Origin: JANNNF01 sp040385825
Lineage (GTDB): Bacteria; Pseudomonadota; Alphaproteobacteria; Rhodobacterales; Rhodobacteraceae
Assembly (NCBI GenBank): GCA_040385825.1
Contig: JAZKGQ010000023.1
Span: 42,043-106,042 of the forward strand
DNA length: 64,000 nt
Direction: 5' to 3'
Position numbers and translations under genes: made by a program
Notes under the pieces: model-generated
The model's input: the letters and a program-made list of their open reading frames with translations, nothing else
Database searches by the model: none
Told to the model about the DNA's origin: nothing
Part shown: positions 44,995 through 51,890 of the stretch, piece by piece
How positions within the stretch are numbered: position 1 is the first letter of the stretch
How the letters are laid out: each line of letters begins with the position of its first letter

Positions 44995-45046
44995 TCGCCA
45001 AGGATGCGCGGGGAAGGGTTAAGGAAGGGTTCAAGGTGAAGGGGAA

Positions 45047-45069
45047 GATGGGCAAATTGCCCATCCTAC
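45047..45069 (-). repeat. GTAG REP, GATGGGCA class, copy 2
   Basis: Reverse complement of copy 1 except for the loop (AAT on the plus strand): GATGGGCA-AAT-TGCCCATC then CTAC. It brackets the RAYT gene from the other side. The GTAG supplies the TAG stop of the gene at 45066-45488. Confidence 0.88.
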
Positions 45070-45488
45070 GGAACGCAGGTTTCGGCCAGCCGGTTGTGCA
45101 GGTCGCGGCTTTGGGCGTCGCCGCCAAAGATATAGGCCTCGAACATAAACGCCATCACCCCGCGCTCGGCAGCGATGAAAGCGTCGATCCGGGCCGCCTT
45201 GCCGCCGTTCAGCCGCACCGCCTGATCGCGAAATGCGGCGGCACGGGCAAGATCGCCGGGAGTGCGGGGCAAATAGGCCGATTGCCTCGCATAATCATCG
45301 CGCCCCAGCACAAAGGCCGCGCATTGGGCGGCAGGGTACAGCGGATCGGCGGCATGGGCAGGGAATGCAAGGGCGGCGACCAGCAGGATGGCGCTTGCCT
45401 GAACCGACCTTCTTCGGCCCGGAAACAAGCGCGAAGCGCGCCGGGCAATGCCCGACCGCCCCCTCGGGCGGGCATTCGCTGCCGTCAC
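45066..45488 (-). CDS. Small exported protein with a repeat-derived 5' end
   Basis: 140 residues of unknown family. A hydrophobic export signal (ASAILLVAALAFPAHAA-DP) begins only at residue ~31; the Arg-rich stretch before it (NARPRGRSGIARRASRLFPG) is encoded by dispersed repeat copy 2. No start codon exists between repeat and signal, so either the repeat now supplies the start or the true 5' end was lost. The mature part (AAQCAAFVLGRDDYARQ...NRLAETCVP) has two Cys. Its TAG stop is inside a REP. Possibly a decaying gene. Confidence 0.55.
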   Translation of the reverse strand: MTAANARPRGRSGIARRASRLFPGRRRSVQASAILLVAALAFPAHAADPLYPAAQCAAFVLGRDDYARQSAYLPRTPGDLARAAAFRDQAVRLNGGKAARIDAFIAAERGVMAFMFEAYIFGGDAQSRDLHNRLAETCVP

Positions 45489-45596
45489 CAGCGGAAATTC
45501 GGTGGGATGGCTTGAACCATAAACCGCCTAGAACATCGGTTGCTTGCCCACCCGGCGGTCGGGCCTTGCCCTATCGTCGCGCAGGCTGAAAGGCAC
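45407..45596 (+). repeat. Dispersed inverted-repeat element, copy 2
   Basis: Shares the ~190-base core with copies 1 and 3. Inner inverted repeat: GGGCAATGCCCGACCGCC at 45443-45460 against 45554-45571 (17 of 18). The outer 17-bp terminal repeats seen in copy 1 are not recognisable. It lies between cobS and the small exported protein gene and overlaps the 5' end of the latter. Confidence 0.75.
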
Positions 45597-45660
45597 ATGG
45601 CAAACCCCGGCTGACGCCATGAAGAACCACCTCGGTCCACCACAACCGCCGCCTTGCGCA

Positions 45661-46635
45661 TCAGCGCATCGCCATGCTGGCGGCGCTTTCCGGCAGTTCC
45701 TCGGCAAAGCAGCGCTGGTAGAATTCGGCCACGGTCTGGCGTTCCAGCTCGTCACACTTGTTCAGGAACGACAGGCGGAACGCATAGCCCACATTGCGGA
45801 AAATCTCGGCGTTATAGGCCCAGTTCAGCACGGTGCGCGGCGACATGACGGTCGACAGATCGCCGTTCATGAAGGCGGTCCGGGTCAGGTCGGCAACCGT
45901 CACCATCTGGGATATGATCTTGCGGCCCTTGTCGGTGTTGTAATGCGGCGATTTCGCCAGCACGATGGCGGTTTCGGCATCGTGGCTCAGGTAGTTCAGC
46001 GTGGCGACCAGGGACCAGCGGTCCATCTGCGCCTGGTTGATCTGCTGGGTGCCATGGTACAGGCCCGTCGTATCGCCCAGACCCACGGTGTTCGAGGTGG
46101 CGAACAGCCGGAAATACGGGTTCGGGGTGATGATCTCGTTCTGGTCCAGCAGGGTCAGCTTGCCGTCATGTTCCAGCACGCGCTGGATCACGAACATCAC
46201 ATCCGCGCGGCCCGCGTCGTATTCGTCGAACACGATCGCCACCTGATTGCGCAAGGCCCAGGGCAGGATGCCTTCGTGGAATTCCGTCACCTGCTTGCCG
46301 TCGCGCAGCTTGATCGCGTCCTTGCCGATCAGGTCGATCCGGCTGATGTGGCTGTCAAGGTTGACCCGCACGCAGGGCCAGTTCAGCCGGGCGGCCACCT
46401 GTTCGATATGCGTCGATTTGCCGGTGCCGTGATAGCCTTGGATCATCACCCGGCGGTTGTAGGCAAACCCCGCAAGGATTGCCAGCGTGGTGTCGGGGTC
46501 GAACTTGTAGGTGCTGTCGATGTCCGGCACCCGGTCGGACCGTTCGGCAAAGCCCTTGACCTTCATGTCGGTATCAATGCCGAACACATCACGGACAGAG
46601 ATTTCTTCGTTCGGTTTCGTGCCTTGATCCAACAT
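45661..46635 (-). CDS. cobS: Cobaltochelatase subunit CobS (AAA+ ATPase)
   Basis: 324 residues. Walker A GYHGTGKSTHIEQ and Walker B VAIVFDEYDAGRADV are clear, with FGIDTDMKVKGFAERSD upstream as in CobS. It forms a ring that drives the CobT/CobN cobalt insertion. ATG 46635 gives MLDQGTKPNEEISVRDVFG. In relatives cobS and cobT commonly sit side by side; here they are split. Confidence 0.94.
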   Translation of the reverse strand: MLDQGTKPNEEISVRDVFGIDTDMKVKGFAERSDRVPDIDSTYKFDPDTTLAILAGFAYNRRVMIQGYHGTGKSTHIEQVAARLNWPCVRVNLDSHISRIDLIGKDAIKLRDGKQVTEFHEGILPWALRNQVAIVFDEYDAGRADVMFVIQRVLEHDGKLTLLDQNEIITPNPYFRLFATSNTVGLGDTTGLYHGTQQINQAQMDRWSLVATLNYLSHDAETAIVLAKSPHYNTDKGRKIISQMVTVADLTRTAFMNGDLSTVMSPRTVLNWAYNAEIFRNVGYAFRLSFLNKCDELERQTVAEFYQRCFAEELPESAASMAMR

Positions 46636-46837
46636 ATCCGTGCCTATTTTTCCTGTGCGCCCCTGGCGCGTCACATGCGCCCGAGTTGTGGATCATATCG
46701 CGCAGGGCCGCAAGGGGAAGGGGCGGGATCGGGGCTTTGCCGCGACCGGGGGGCTGAAACTTTTTGCCGCTTTCACGCGTTTCTTTTGCAGGACTGTGAA
46801 ACGCAGGACTTGTGAACGCCGAACGGAGGAGTGCCCG

Positions 46838-47308
46838 ATGAACCGACGCAAACTGATGCTGGGGGCGGTGGCCGCAGGGCTGTCTGGCGGGGTCTGGGCC
46901 TTGCCGCTGCGGGCGCAGGGGTTTGAAGTGACGATGACCGACGCTGAATGGCGCGCCCGGCTGAGCGATCTGTCCTATGCCGTGCTGCGCGAGCAGGCGA
47001 CCGAACGCGCCGGGTCCAGCCCGCTGGACAAGGAGACGCGGGCAGGCACCTATCATTGTGGCGGCTGTGATCTGGCACTGTTTTCGTCCACCACCAAATT
47101 CGACTCGGGCACCGGATGGCCGTCGTTCTGGCAACCGCTGCCGGGGGCTGTCGGCACCAGACCAGACCCCGGCCTGTTCGGCAGCCGTACCGAGGTGCAT
47201 TGCCGCCGCTGCGGCGGGCATCTGGGGCATGTGTTCGATGACGGGCCGGAACCGACCGGCAAGCGGTATTGCCTGAACGGGGCGGCGCTGGTGTTCCGGG
47301 CGGGGTAG
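46838..47308 (+). CDS. msrB: Exported peptide-methionine (R)-S-oxide reductase
   Basis: 156 residues. A twin-arginine-like signal (MNRRKLMLGAVAAGLSGG) is followed by an MsrB domain. Zinc cysteines are in YHCGGCD and CRRCGGHLGHVF; the catalytic Cys is in RYCLNGAAL. It repairs methionine-R-sulfoxide, here in the periplasm. ACGGAGGAG precedes ATG 46838. Divergent from cobS. Confidence 0.92.
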   Translation: MNRRKLMLGAVAAGLSGGVWALPLRAQGFEVTMTDAEWRARLSDLSYAVLREQATERAGSSPLDKETRAGTYHCGGCDLALFSSTTKFDSGTGWPSFWQPLPGAVGTRPDPGLFGSRTEVHCRRCGGHLGHVFDDGPEPTGKRYCLNGAALVFRAG

Positions 47309-47326
47309 GGGGGCGGTGTAGGGGGC

Positions 47327-47348
47327 GGCGGGGTGAACCCCGCCCTAC
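47327..47348 (-). repeat. GTAG REP, GGCGGGGT class, copy b
   Basis: On the minus strand: GTAG then GGCGGGGT-TC-ACCCCGCC, a perfect 8-bp hairpin with a 2-base loop. It is 19 bases after the msrB stop and is inverted relative to copy c. Confidence 0.82.
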
Positions 47349-47403
47349 GCGGCGGGAATGTGGCGTTCGGTCAATGCGGTCAAACCCGCCGCATCGTAGA
47401 ACC

Positions 47404-47425
47404 GTAGGGCGGGGTTCACCCCGCC
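47404..47425 (+). repeat. GTAG REP, GGCGGGGT class, copy c
   Basis: GTAG then GGCGGGGT-TC-ACCCCGCC, identical to copy b but in the opposite direction 55 bases away; together they form a REP doublet in the msrB / J-domain convergent gap. A CCGCCGTCCAGGGT / CCGCCGTCCAAGGT tandem follows at 47421-47455. Confidence 0.82.
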
Positions 47426-47503
47426 GTCCAGGGTCCATATCCGCCGTCCAAGGTTCACATCCGCCGCGCTCGCTATACCCCGCCTTCCGGGGTCATGCCG
47501 ACT

Positions 47504-48139
47504 TCAATCCCGGAAGAACCGGCTGTCCTTGATCTGGTCCCAGGCCCAGACCACTTCTTGCAGCCGGTCCTCGTCGGACCGGTCGCCGCCGTTCATGTCG
47601 GGGTGCAGGTCCTTGACCAGCGATTTGTACTGCTTGCGGATTTCCGGTTTGGTCCAGGTATCGCGGGCGTCGAGGATCTCCAGCGCCTTGCGTTCGGTGG
47701 GCGGCAATTTGCGCGTGGACGAGGTGTTCACCGTCTTGCCGGGGTTTTGCGTGGCCTTTTCACCCAGCAGGGACATCGGGTCATTGACCCCAAGCCGCGC
47801 CCAGGCCCGGCCATCATCCTTCTGGCTGAAGGGCTTTGTCTCGCGGCCCCACAGACGGTCCTTGTCGAGAAATTTCTGAAACTCGTCATCGGTGGTGCCC
47901 TGAAAGAAATTCCATTTCAGGTTGTACTCGCGGATATGATCCTTGCAGAACCAGAAGAAGTCATCCAGCAGATCGGGCGATTTGGGGGCGCGGTAGGCGC
48001 CTTGTTCCTTGCATTCGGGATAGTCGCAGGCACGGACCGAGGTTTCAAACGCGCCGGACATGCCGCGACGCACGGTTTTCTTGCGTTTCTTGTCAGACGA
48101 CACACGAATGTCGAACTCGAACGGGGGGCGGGTGGACAT
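47504..48139 (-). CDS. J-domain protein near cobaltochelatase genes
   Basis: 211 residues. The J domain is C-terminal (~150-211): KALEILDARDTWTKPEIRKQ, YKSLVKDLHPDMNGG with the HPD motif. The N-terminal 150 residues are specific to alphaproteobacterial J proteins found next to cobS (CDYPECKEQGAYRAPKSP). It likely recruits DnaK to an unknown client, perhaps the cobaltochelatase. ATG 48139 begins MSTRPPFEFDIRV; longer starts overlap bolA. Confidence 0.9.
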   Translation of the reverse strand: MSTRPPFEFDIRVSSDKKRKKTVRRGMSGAFETSVRACDYPECKEQGAYRAPKSPDLLDDFFWFCKDHIREYNLKWNFFQGTTDDEFQKFLDKDRLWGRETKPFSQKDDGRAWARLGVNDPMSLLGEKATQNPGKTVNTSSTRKLPPTERKALEILDARDTWTKPEIRKQYKSLVKDLHPDMNGGDRSDEDRLQEVVWAWDQIKDSRFFRD

Positions 48140-48236
48140 AGTGCAGCCTTTCCGACAGAGCCTATGCGGCGCATATATGACTCGGGGCCATGATCTTACG
48201 GGATTTGGCGGCAGATTGAAGGGGGAGATCGGGAAA

Positions 48237-48506
48237 ATGACCGTGAGTGGCAAAATCTCTGTGCAAGGCGAAATCGAGGCCCGGCTGCGGGCGGCGTTTC
48301 AGCCGGACGAGCTGGCGGTGGTGAACGACAGCCACAAGCACGCGGGGCATTCGGGCGATGACGGGTCGGGGGCCAGCCATTTCAGCATCAGGCTGCGGGC
48401 GCAGGCGCTGACCCCGCTGACGCGCGTCGCCCGGCACCGGGCGGTTCAGGCCGCCCTGGGCGACCTGAACACCCGTGTTCATGCGATTGCTTTGGATCTG
48501 GGTTAG
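48237..48506 (+). CDS. bolA: BolA family protein
   Basis: 89 residues. DELAVVNDSHKHAGH and HFSIRLRAQAL...RVARHRAVQAALGD...VHAIALDL are the BolA fold with the conserved His. BolA proteins bind monothiol glutaredoxins and Fe-S clusters. GGGGGAGATC lies upstream of ATG 48237. The stop overlaps that of malate synthase (TTAG at 48503-48506). Confidence 0.92.
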   Translation: MTVSGKISVQGEIEARLRAAFQPDELAVVNDSHKHAGHSGDDGSGASHFSIRLRAQALTPLTRVARHRAVQAALGDLNTRVHAIALDLG

Positions 48507-50644
48507 GCGGGCTGTCCCTTGGCCAGCAGGCGGCGGCGGTGCAGCACGGGTTCGGTATAGCCCGATGGCTGAACCCGGCCTTGCAGCACCAGATCGCAGG
48601 CGGCAAGAAACGCCTGGCCGTCAAAGCCGGGGGCCATCGGGGTGTAGGCCGCATCGCCCGCATTCTGACGGTCCACCACCACGGCCATCTTGCGCAGGGT
48701 CGCCATCACCTGCGCCTCGCTGATCACGCCGTGATGCAGCCAGTTCGCCAGCGCCTGCGCCGAAATGCGGCAGGTCGCGCGGTCTTCCATCAGGCCGACA
48801 TCATGGATGTCGGGCACCTTGGAACAGCCGATGCCCTGATCGACCCACCGCACCACATAGCCCAGAATGCCCTGGGCGTTGTTTTCCATCTCGGCCTGCA
48901 CCTGATCGGGCGACCAGTTCTGTCCGGTGGCCAGCGGCAGGGTCAGCAACTGGTCCAGCGTGCCGCGCAGGCCTGCCTTGGCGATCTGATCCTGACGGGC
49001 CAGTACATCGACGCTGTGGTAATGTGTGGCATGCAGGGTGGCGGCGGTGGGTGAGGGCACCCAAGCACAGGTTGCCCCGGCCATGGGATGCGCGGATTTC
49101 TGCGCCAGCATGTCGGCCATCAGATCGGGCATTGCCCACATGCCCTTGCCGATCTGCGCGCGTCCTTTCAGGCCACAGGCAAGACCGATGTCGACATTGC
49201 GATCCTCGTAGGACTTGATCCAGCCTTGGGCCTTCATCTCGCCCTTGGGCACCATCGGCCCGGCTTCCATGCTGGTGTGAATCTCATCGCCGGTGCGGTC
49301 CAGAAAGCCCGTGTTGATGAAGGCAACCCGGTGGCGGGCGGCGTGGATGCAGGCCTTGAGGTTTGCCGAGGTGCGGCGTTCCTCGTCCATGATGCCCAGT
49401 TTCACGGTATGGGGGGGCAGGCCAAGCGTGCCTTCGACCGCATCGAAAATGGCGCAGCTCAGAGCCACCTCGTCCGGTCCGTGCATCTTGGGCTTCACCA
49501 CATAGACCGATCCGGTGGTGGAATTGCGGATGCCGCCCTGCTTTTGCAGATCGTGCATTGCGCACAGGGTGGTGACGAAGGCATCCATCAGGCCTTCGGA
49601 AATTTCATGGCCTGCGCCGTCCAGAATGGCCGGGTTGGTCATCAGGTGGCCCACGTTGCGCACCAGCATCAGGGCGCGGCCCTTCAGGCTGACCGTGCCG
49701 CCACCGGGGGCGGTAAAGGCCAGATCGTCTGCAAGGCGGCGGGTCTGGGTGCGGCCGTTCTTGACCAGTTCCTCGGTCAGATCGCCGCGCATCAGGCCCA
49801 GCCAGTTGGCATAGGCCAGCACCTTGTCGGCGGCATCGACAGCGGCCACCGAATCTTCGCAATCCATGATCGCCGACAGCGCGGATTCAAGCAAGATGTC
49901 GGCCACGCCCGCCCGGTCCTGCGCGCCGATCCCGTTGCCTGCATCGATGCGCAGCACGATGTGGAGGCCGTTGTTGCGCAGCACGATGGCACCCGGCGCG
50001 TCGGGGCTGCCTCTGTAACCTGCAAACTGCGCCGGGTTCTTCAGTGCGGGGTGCAGCGCGCCGTCCACCACCCGGTAGGCGGTCGCGTCGCTGTGCGACC
50101 CTGCCGCCAGCGGGGCGGCCTGATCCAGAAACGCCCGGCCCCACGCGATGACGCGCGCGCCGCGTGCGGCATCATAGGCCGTCCCTTGTGGCAGATCGCC
50201 CATGGCATCGGTGCCATAGAGCGCGTCATACAGGCTGCCCCACCGCGCATTGGCGGCGTTCAGCGCGTAGCGGGCGTTCATCACCGGAACCACCAGTTGC
50301 GGACCGGGGATCTGCGACATCTCGGGGTCAACCCCGGTGGTTTCGATCCGGAAATCGGCAGGGTCCGGCACCAGATAGCCGATCGCGGTCAGATGGGCGC
50401 GGTAAGCCTGCGCGTCATGCGGCTGGCCGCGACGCGCGATGTGCCAGTCATCTATGGCGGTTTGCAGCGCGGTGCGGGTGGCAAGGGCCGCCGCGATGCG
50501 GGGCCCAAGCGCGGCCTGTGCCGCGCCAAAGCCCGCCCAGAAGGCATCCGCCGAAATCCCGGTGCCCGGCAAGGCCTGATCCGCGATGAAATCGGCAAGG
50601 CGACGGTCGACCTGCAAGCCGCCAAGGGGAATGCGCTGAGCCAT
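48503..50644 (-). CDS. glcB: Malate synthase G
   Basis: 713 residues, the long G isoform. ESALSAIMDCEDSVAAVDA, FINTGFLDRTGDEIHTSMEAG and RVDQGIGCSKVP-type VRWVDQGIGCSKVPDIHD are active-site segments. It condenses glyoxylate with acetyl-CoA to malate in the glyoxylate or glycolate pathway. ATG 50644 follows GCGTCCCGC and gives the normal N terminus MAQRIPLGGLQVDRRLA. No isocitrate lyase is adjacent. Confidence 0.95.
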   Translation of the reverse strand: MAQRIPLGGLQVDRRLADFIADQALPGTGISADAFWAGFGAAQAALGPRIAAALATRTALQTAIDDWHIARRGQPHDAQAYRAHLTAIGYLVPDPADFRIETTGVDPEMSQIPGPQLVVPVMNARYALNAANARWGSLYDALYGTDAMGDLPQGTAYDAARGARVIAWGRAFLDQAAPLAAGSHSDATAYRVVDGALHPALKNPAQFAGYRGSPDAPGAIVLRNNGLHIVLRIDAGNGIGAQDRAGVADILLESALSAIMDCEDSVAAVDAADKVLAYANWLGLMRGDLTEELVKNGRTQTRRLADDLAFTAPGGGTVSLKGRALMLVRNVGHLMTNPAILDGAGHEISEGLMDAFVTTLCAMHDLQKQGGIRNSTTGSVYVVKPKMHGPDEVALSCAIFDAVEGTLGLPPHTVKLGIMDEERRTSANLKACIHAARHRVAFINTGFLDRTGDEIHTSMEAGPMVPKGEMKAQGWIKSYEDRNVDIGLACGLKGRAQIGKGMWAMPDLMADMLAQKSAHPMAGATCAWVPSPTAATLHATHYHSVDVLARQDQIAKAGLRGTLDQLLTLPLATGQNWSPDQVQAEMENNAQGILGYVVRWVDQGIGCSKVPDIHDVGLMEDRATCRISAQALANWLHHGVISEAQVMATLRKMAVVVDRQNAGDAAYTPMAPGFDGQAFLAACDLVLQGRVQPSGYTEPVLHRRRLLAKGQPA

Positions 50645-50783
50645 GCGGGACGCCTTTCGTTTTGTATGCGATGGCACACAGTAGCCGTGACCGGGGCGCA
50701 GGGCAAGAAAACCGTCCCCCGCCGCGGGTGGCAACTGTTTCCGCTTTGGCTTGATAATCGGCGGTGTTGCGGGGCAGGGTGCT

Positions 50784-50906
50784 GTGCAAGACCCCGGCGA
50801 CAGGGCCAGGCATGACCCTGACCTGCCGCTGGTGTGTCAGGCCCTGTCCGACCCGACCCGCCGCGCCATGCTGGCGCAGATCGGGGGGGGCAGACTGATC
50901 GGCTGA
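50784..50906 (+). pseudogene. Remnant of an ArsR-type repressor gene
   Basis: A 40-codon frame from GTG 50784 ends DLPLVCQALSDPTRRAML, then AQIGGGRLIG and a stop. LSDPTRRAMLAQI is the first helix of ArsR-family repressors; the winged helix that should follow is absent. ArsR genes commonly precede SRPBCC/AHSA1 genes, as here, so I read this as a deletion remnant of the partner regulator. Confidence 0.6.
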
Positions 50907-50936
50907 AGGCGTTTTCTGACAGGATGGAGGATGACG

Positions 50937-51407
50937 ATGGACCTGAACCCCGAAACTGACCTTGAACTGATCCGCCATTTCAGCGCCCCGCCTGCCAAGG
51001 TCTGGCGCTGCTGGTCCGAGGTCGGGCTGATGAAGCAATGGTGGGTGCCAAAGCCGGTCTGGGTGCGGCAGATGGAGCTTGACCTGCGGCCCGGCGGGCA
51101 GTTTCTGACGGTGATGGTGGTGCCTGACCATGGCGACCATCTGGTTGACGGCTGCTTTCTGGATGTGGTGCCCGAACGACGGATCGTGTTTACCGATGCG
51201 CTGGTGGCGGGCTTTCGTCCGGCGGGGGCGGCGATGTTCGGCTTTACCGCCGTCATCACCATGCAACCCGAAGGGACGGGCACGCTGTATCGCGCGCTGG
51301 CCATGCACAAGGACAAGACCATCCGCGACCAGCACGAGCAGATGGGTTTTCACGAAGGCTGGGGCACCTGTGCGGATCAGCTGAACGCCTTGTCGGCGGG
51401 GCTTTGA
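50937..51407 (+). CDS. SRPBCC (AHSA1-like) domain protein
   Basis: 156 residues with the START/Bet v1-like fold: LELIRHFSAPPAKVWRCWSE, LMKQWWVP, ELDLRPGGQF, and the C-terminal HEQMGFHEGWGTCADQL. These small proteins bind hydrophobic ligands; function is unknown. GGAGG sits 6 bases before ATG 50937, and a second ATG at 50931 is possible. The repressor gene that usually accompanies it is reduced to a fragment just upstream. Confidence 0.88.
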   Translation: MDLNPETDLELIRHFSAPPAKVWRCWSEVGLMKQWWVPKPVWVRQMELDLRPGGQFLTVMVVPDHGDHLVDGCFLDVVPERRIVFTDALVAGFRPAGAAMFGFTAVITMQPEGTGTLYRALAMHKDKTIRDQHEQMGFHEGWGTCADQLNALSAGL

Positions 51408-51432
51408 GGCGGGATGAGCCTTTACTGAATCA

Positions 51433-51664
51433 ACCTTCTTCAGCCCGGAATCAAGCGCGAAGCGCGCCGGGCAATGCCCCATTGCCCAGCAGGCGTTTGC
51501 TTTGGCAAACGCCGAGAGGGGGCCGCCCCCTCGGGCGGGCATTCTGCAACGTCACCAGCAGAAATTCGGTGGGAGAAGTTGACCCATAAACCGCGTAGAA
51601 CTGGCGTTGCCTGCCCACCCGGCGGTCGGGCATTGCCCTTTCGTCGGAAAGGTTGAAAGGCACA
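51433..51664 (+). repeat. Dispersed inverted-repeat element, copy 3 with extra hairpin
   Basis: Core as in copies 1 and 2, but after GGGCAATGCCC about 45 extra bases replace GACC; they contain GGCGTTTGC (51492-51500) and GCAAACGCC (51505-51513), a perfect 9-bp hairpin. The right inner arm GGCGGTCGGGCATTGCCC is at 51621-51638. The whole 51408-51734 gap between genes is essentially this element. Confidence 0.78.
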
Positions 51665-51734
51665 CCTGAAAACAGGTCCGGTCCCATGAAGACTCGTCCC
51701 GATCCAAGGCGGCCATGCCATCGCAGCCTCGCGG

Positions 51735-51890
51735 CTAGTTCGGCTTGCCCGCCTTCGCCCCCCGGCAGCGGTCGGAACAATAGCGCACCTCGTGCCAGAC
51801 CTTTTCCCATTTCTTGCGCCAGGTGAACGGCTTGCCGCAACTGGCGCAGGTCTTGACCGGCAGGTCGCCTTTGCGGATCATCCTGGCCAT
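51735..51890 (-). CDS. DUF2256 zinc-ribbon-like protein
   Basis: 51 residues: KTCASCGKPFTWRKKWEKVW, then EVRYCSDRCRGAKAGKPN. Four cysteines in two CxxC-like pairs suggest a zinc ribbon. DUF2256 genes are typically found beside cryptochrome/photolyase genes; the role is unknown. The ATG overlaps the photolyase stop (ATGA). Confidence 0.88.
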   Translation of the reverse strand: MARMIRKGDLPVKTCASCGKPFTWRKKWEKVWHEVRYCSDRCRGAKAGKPN

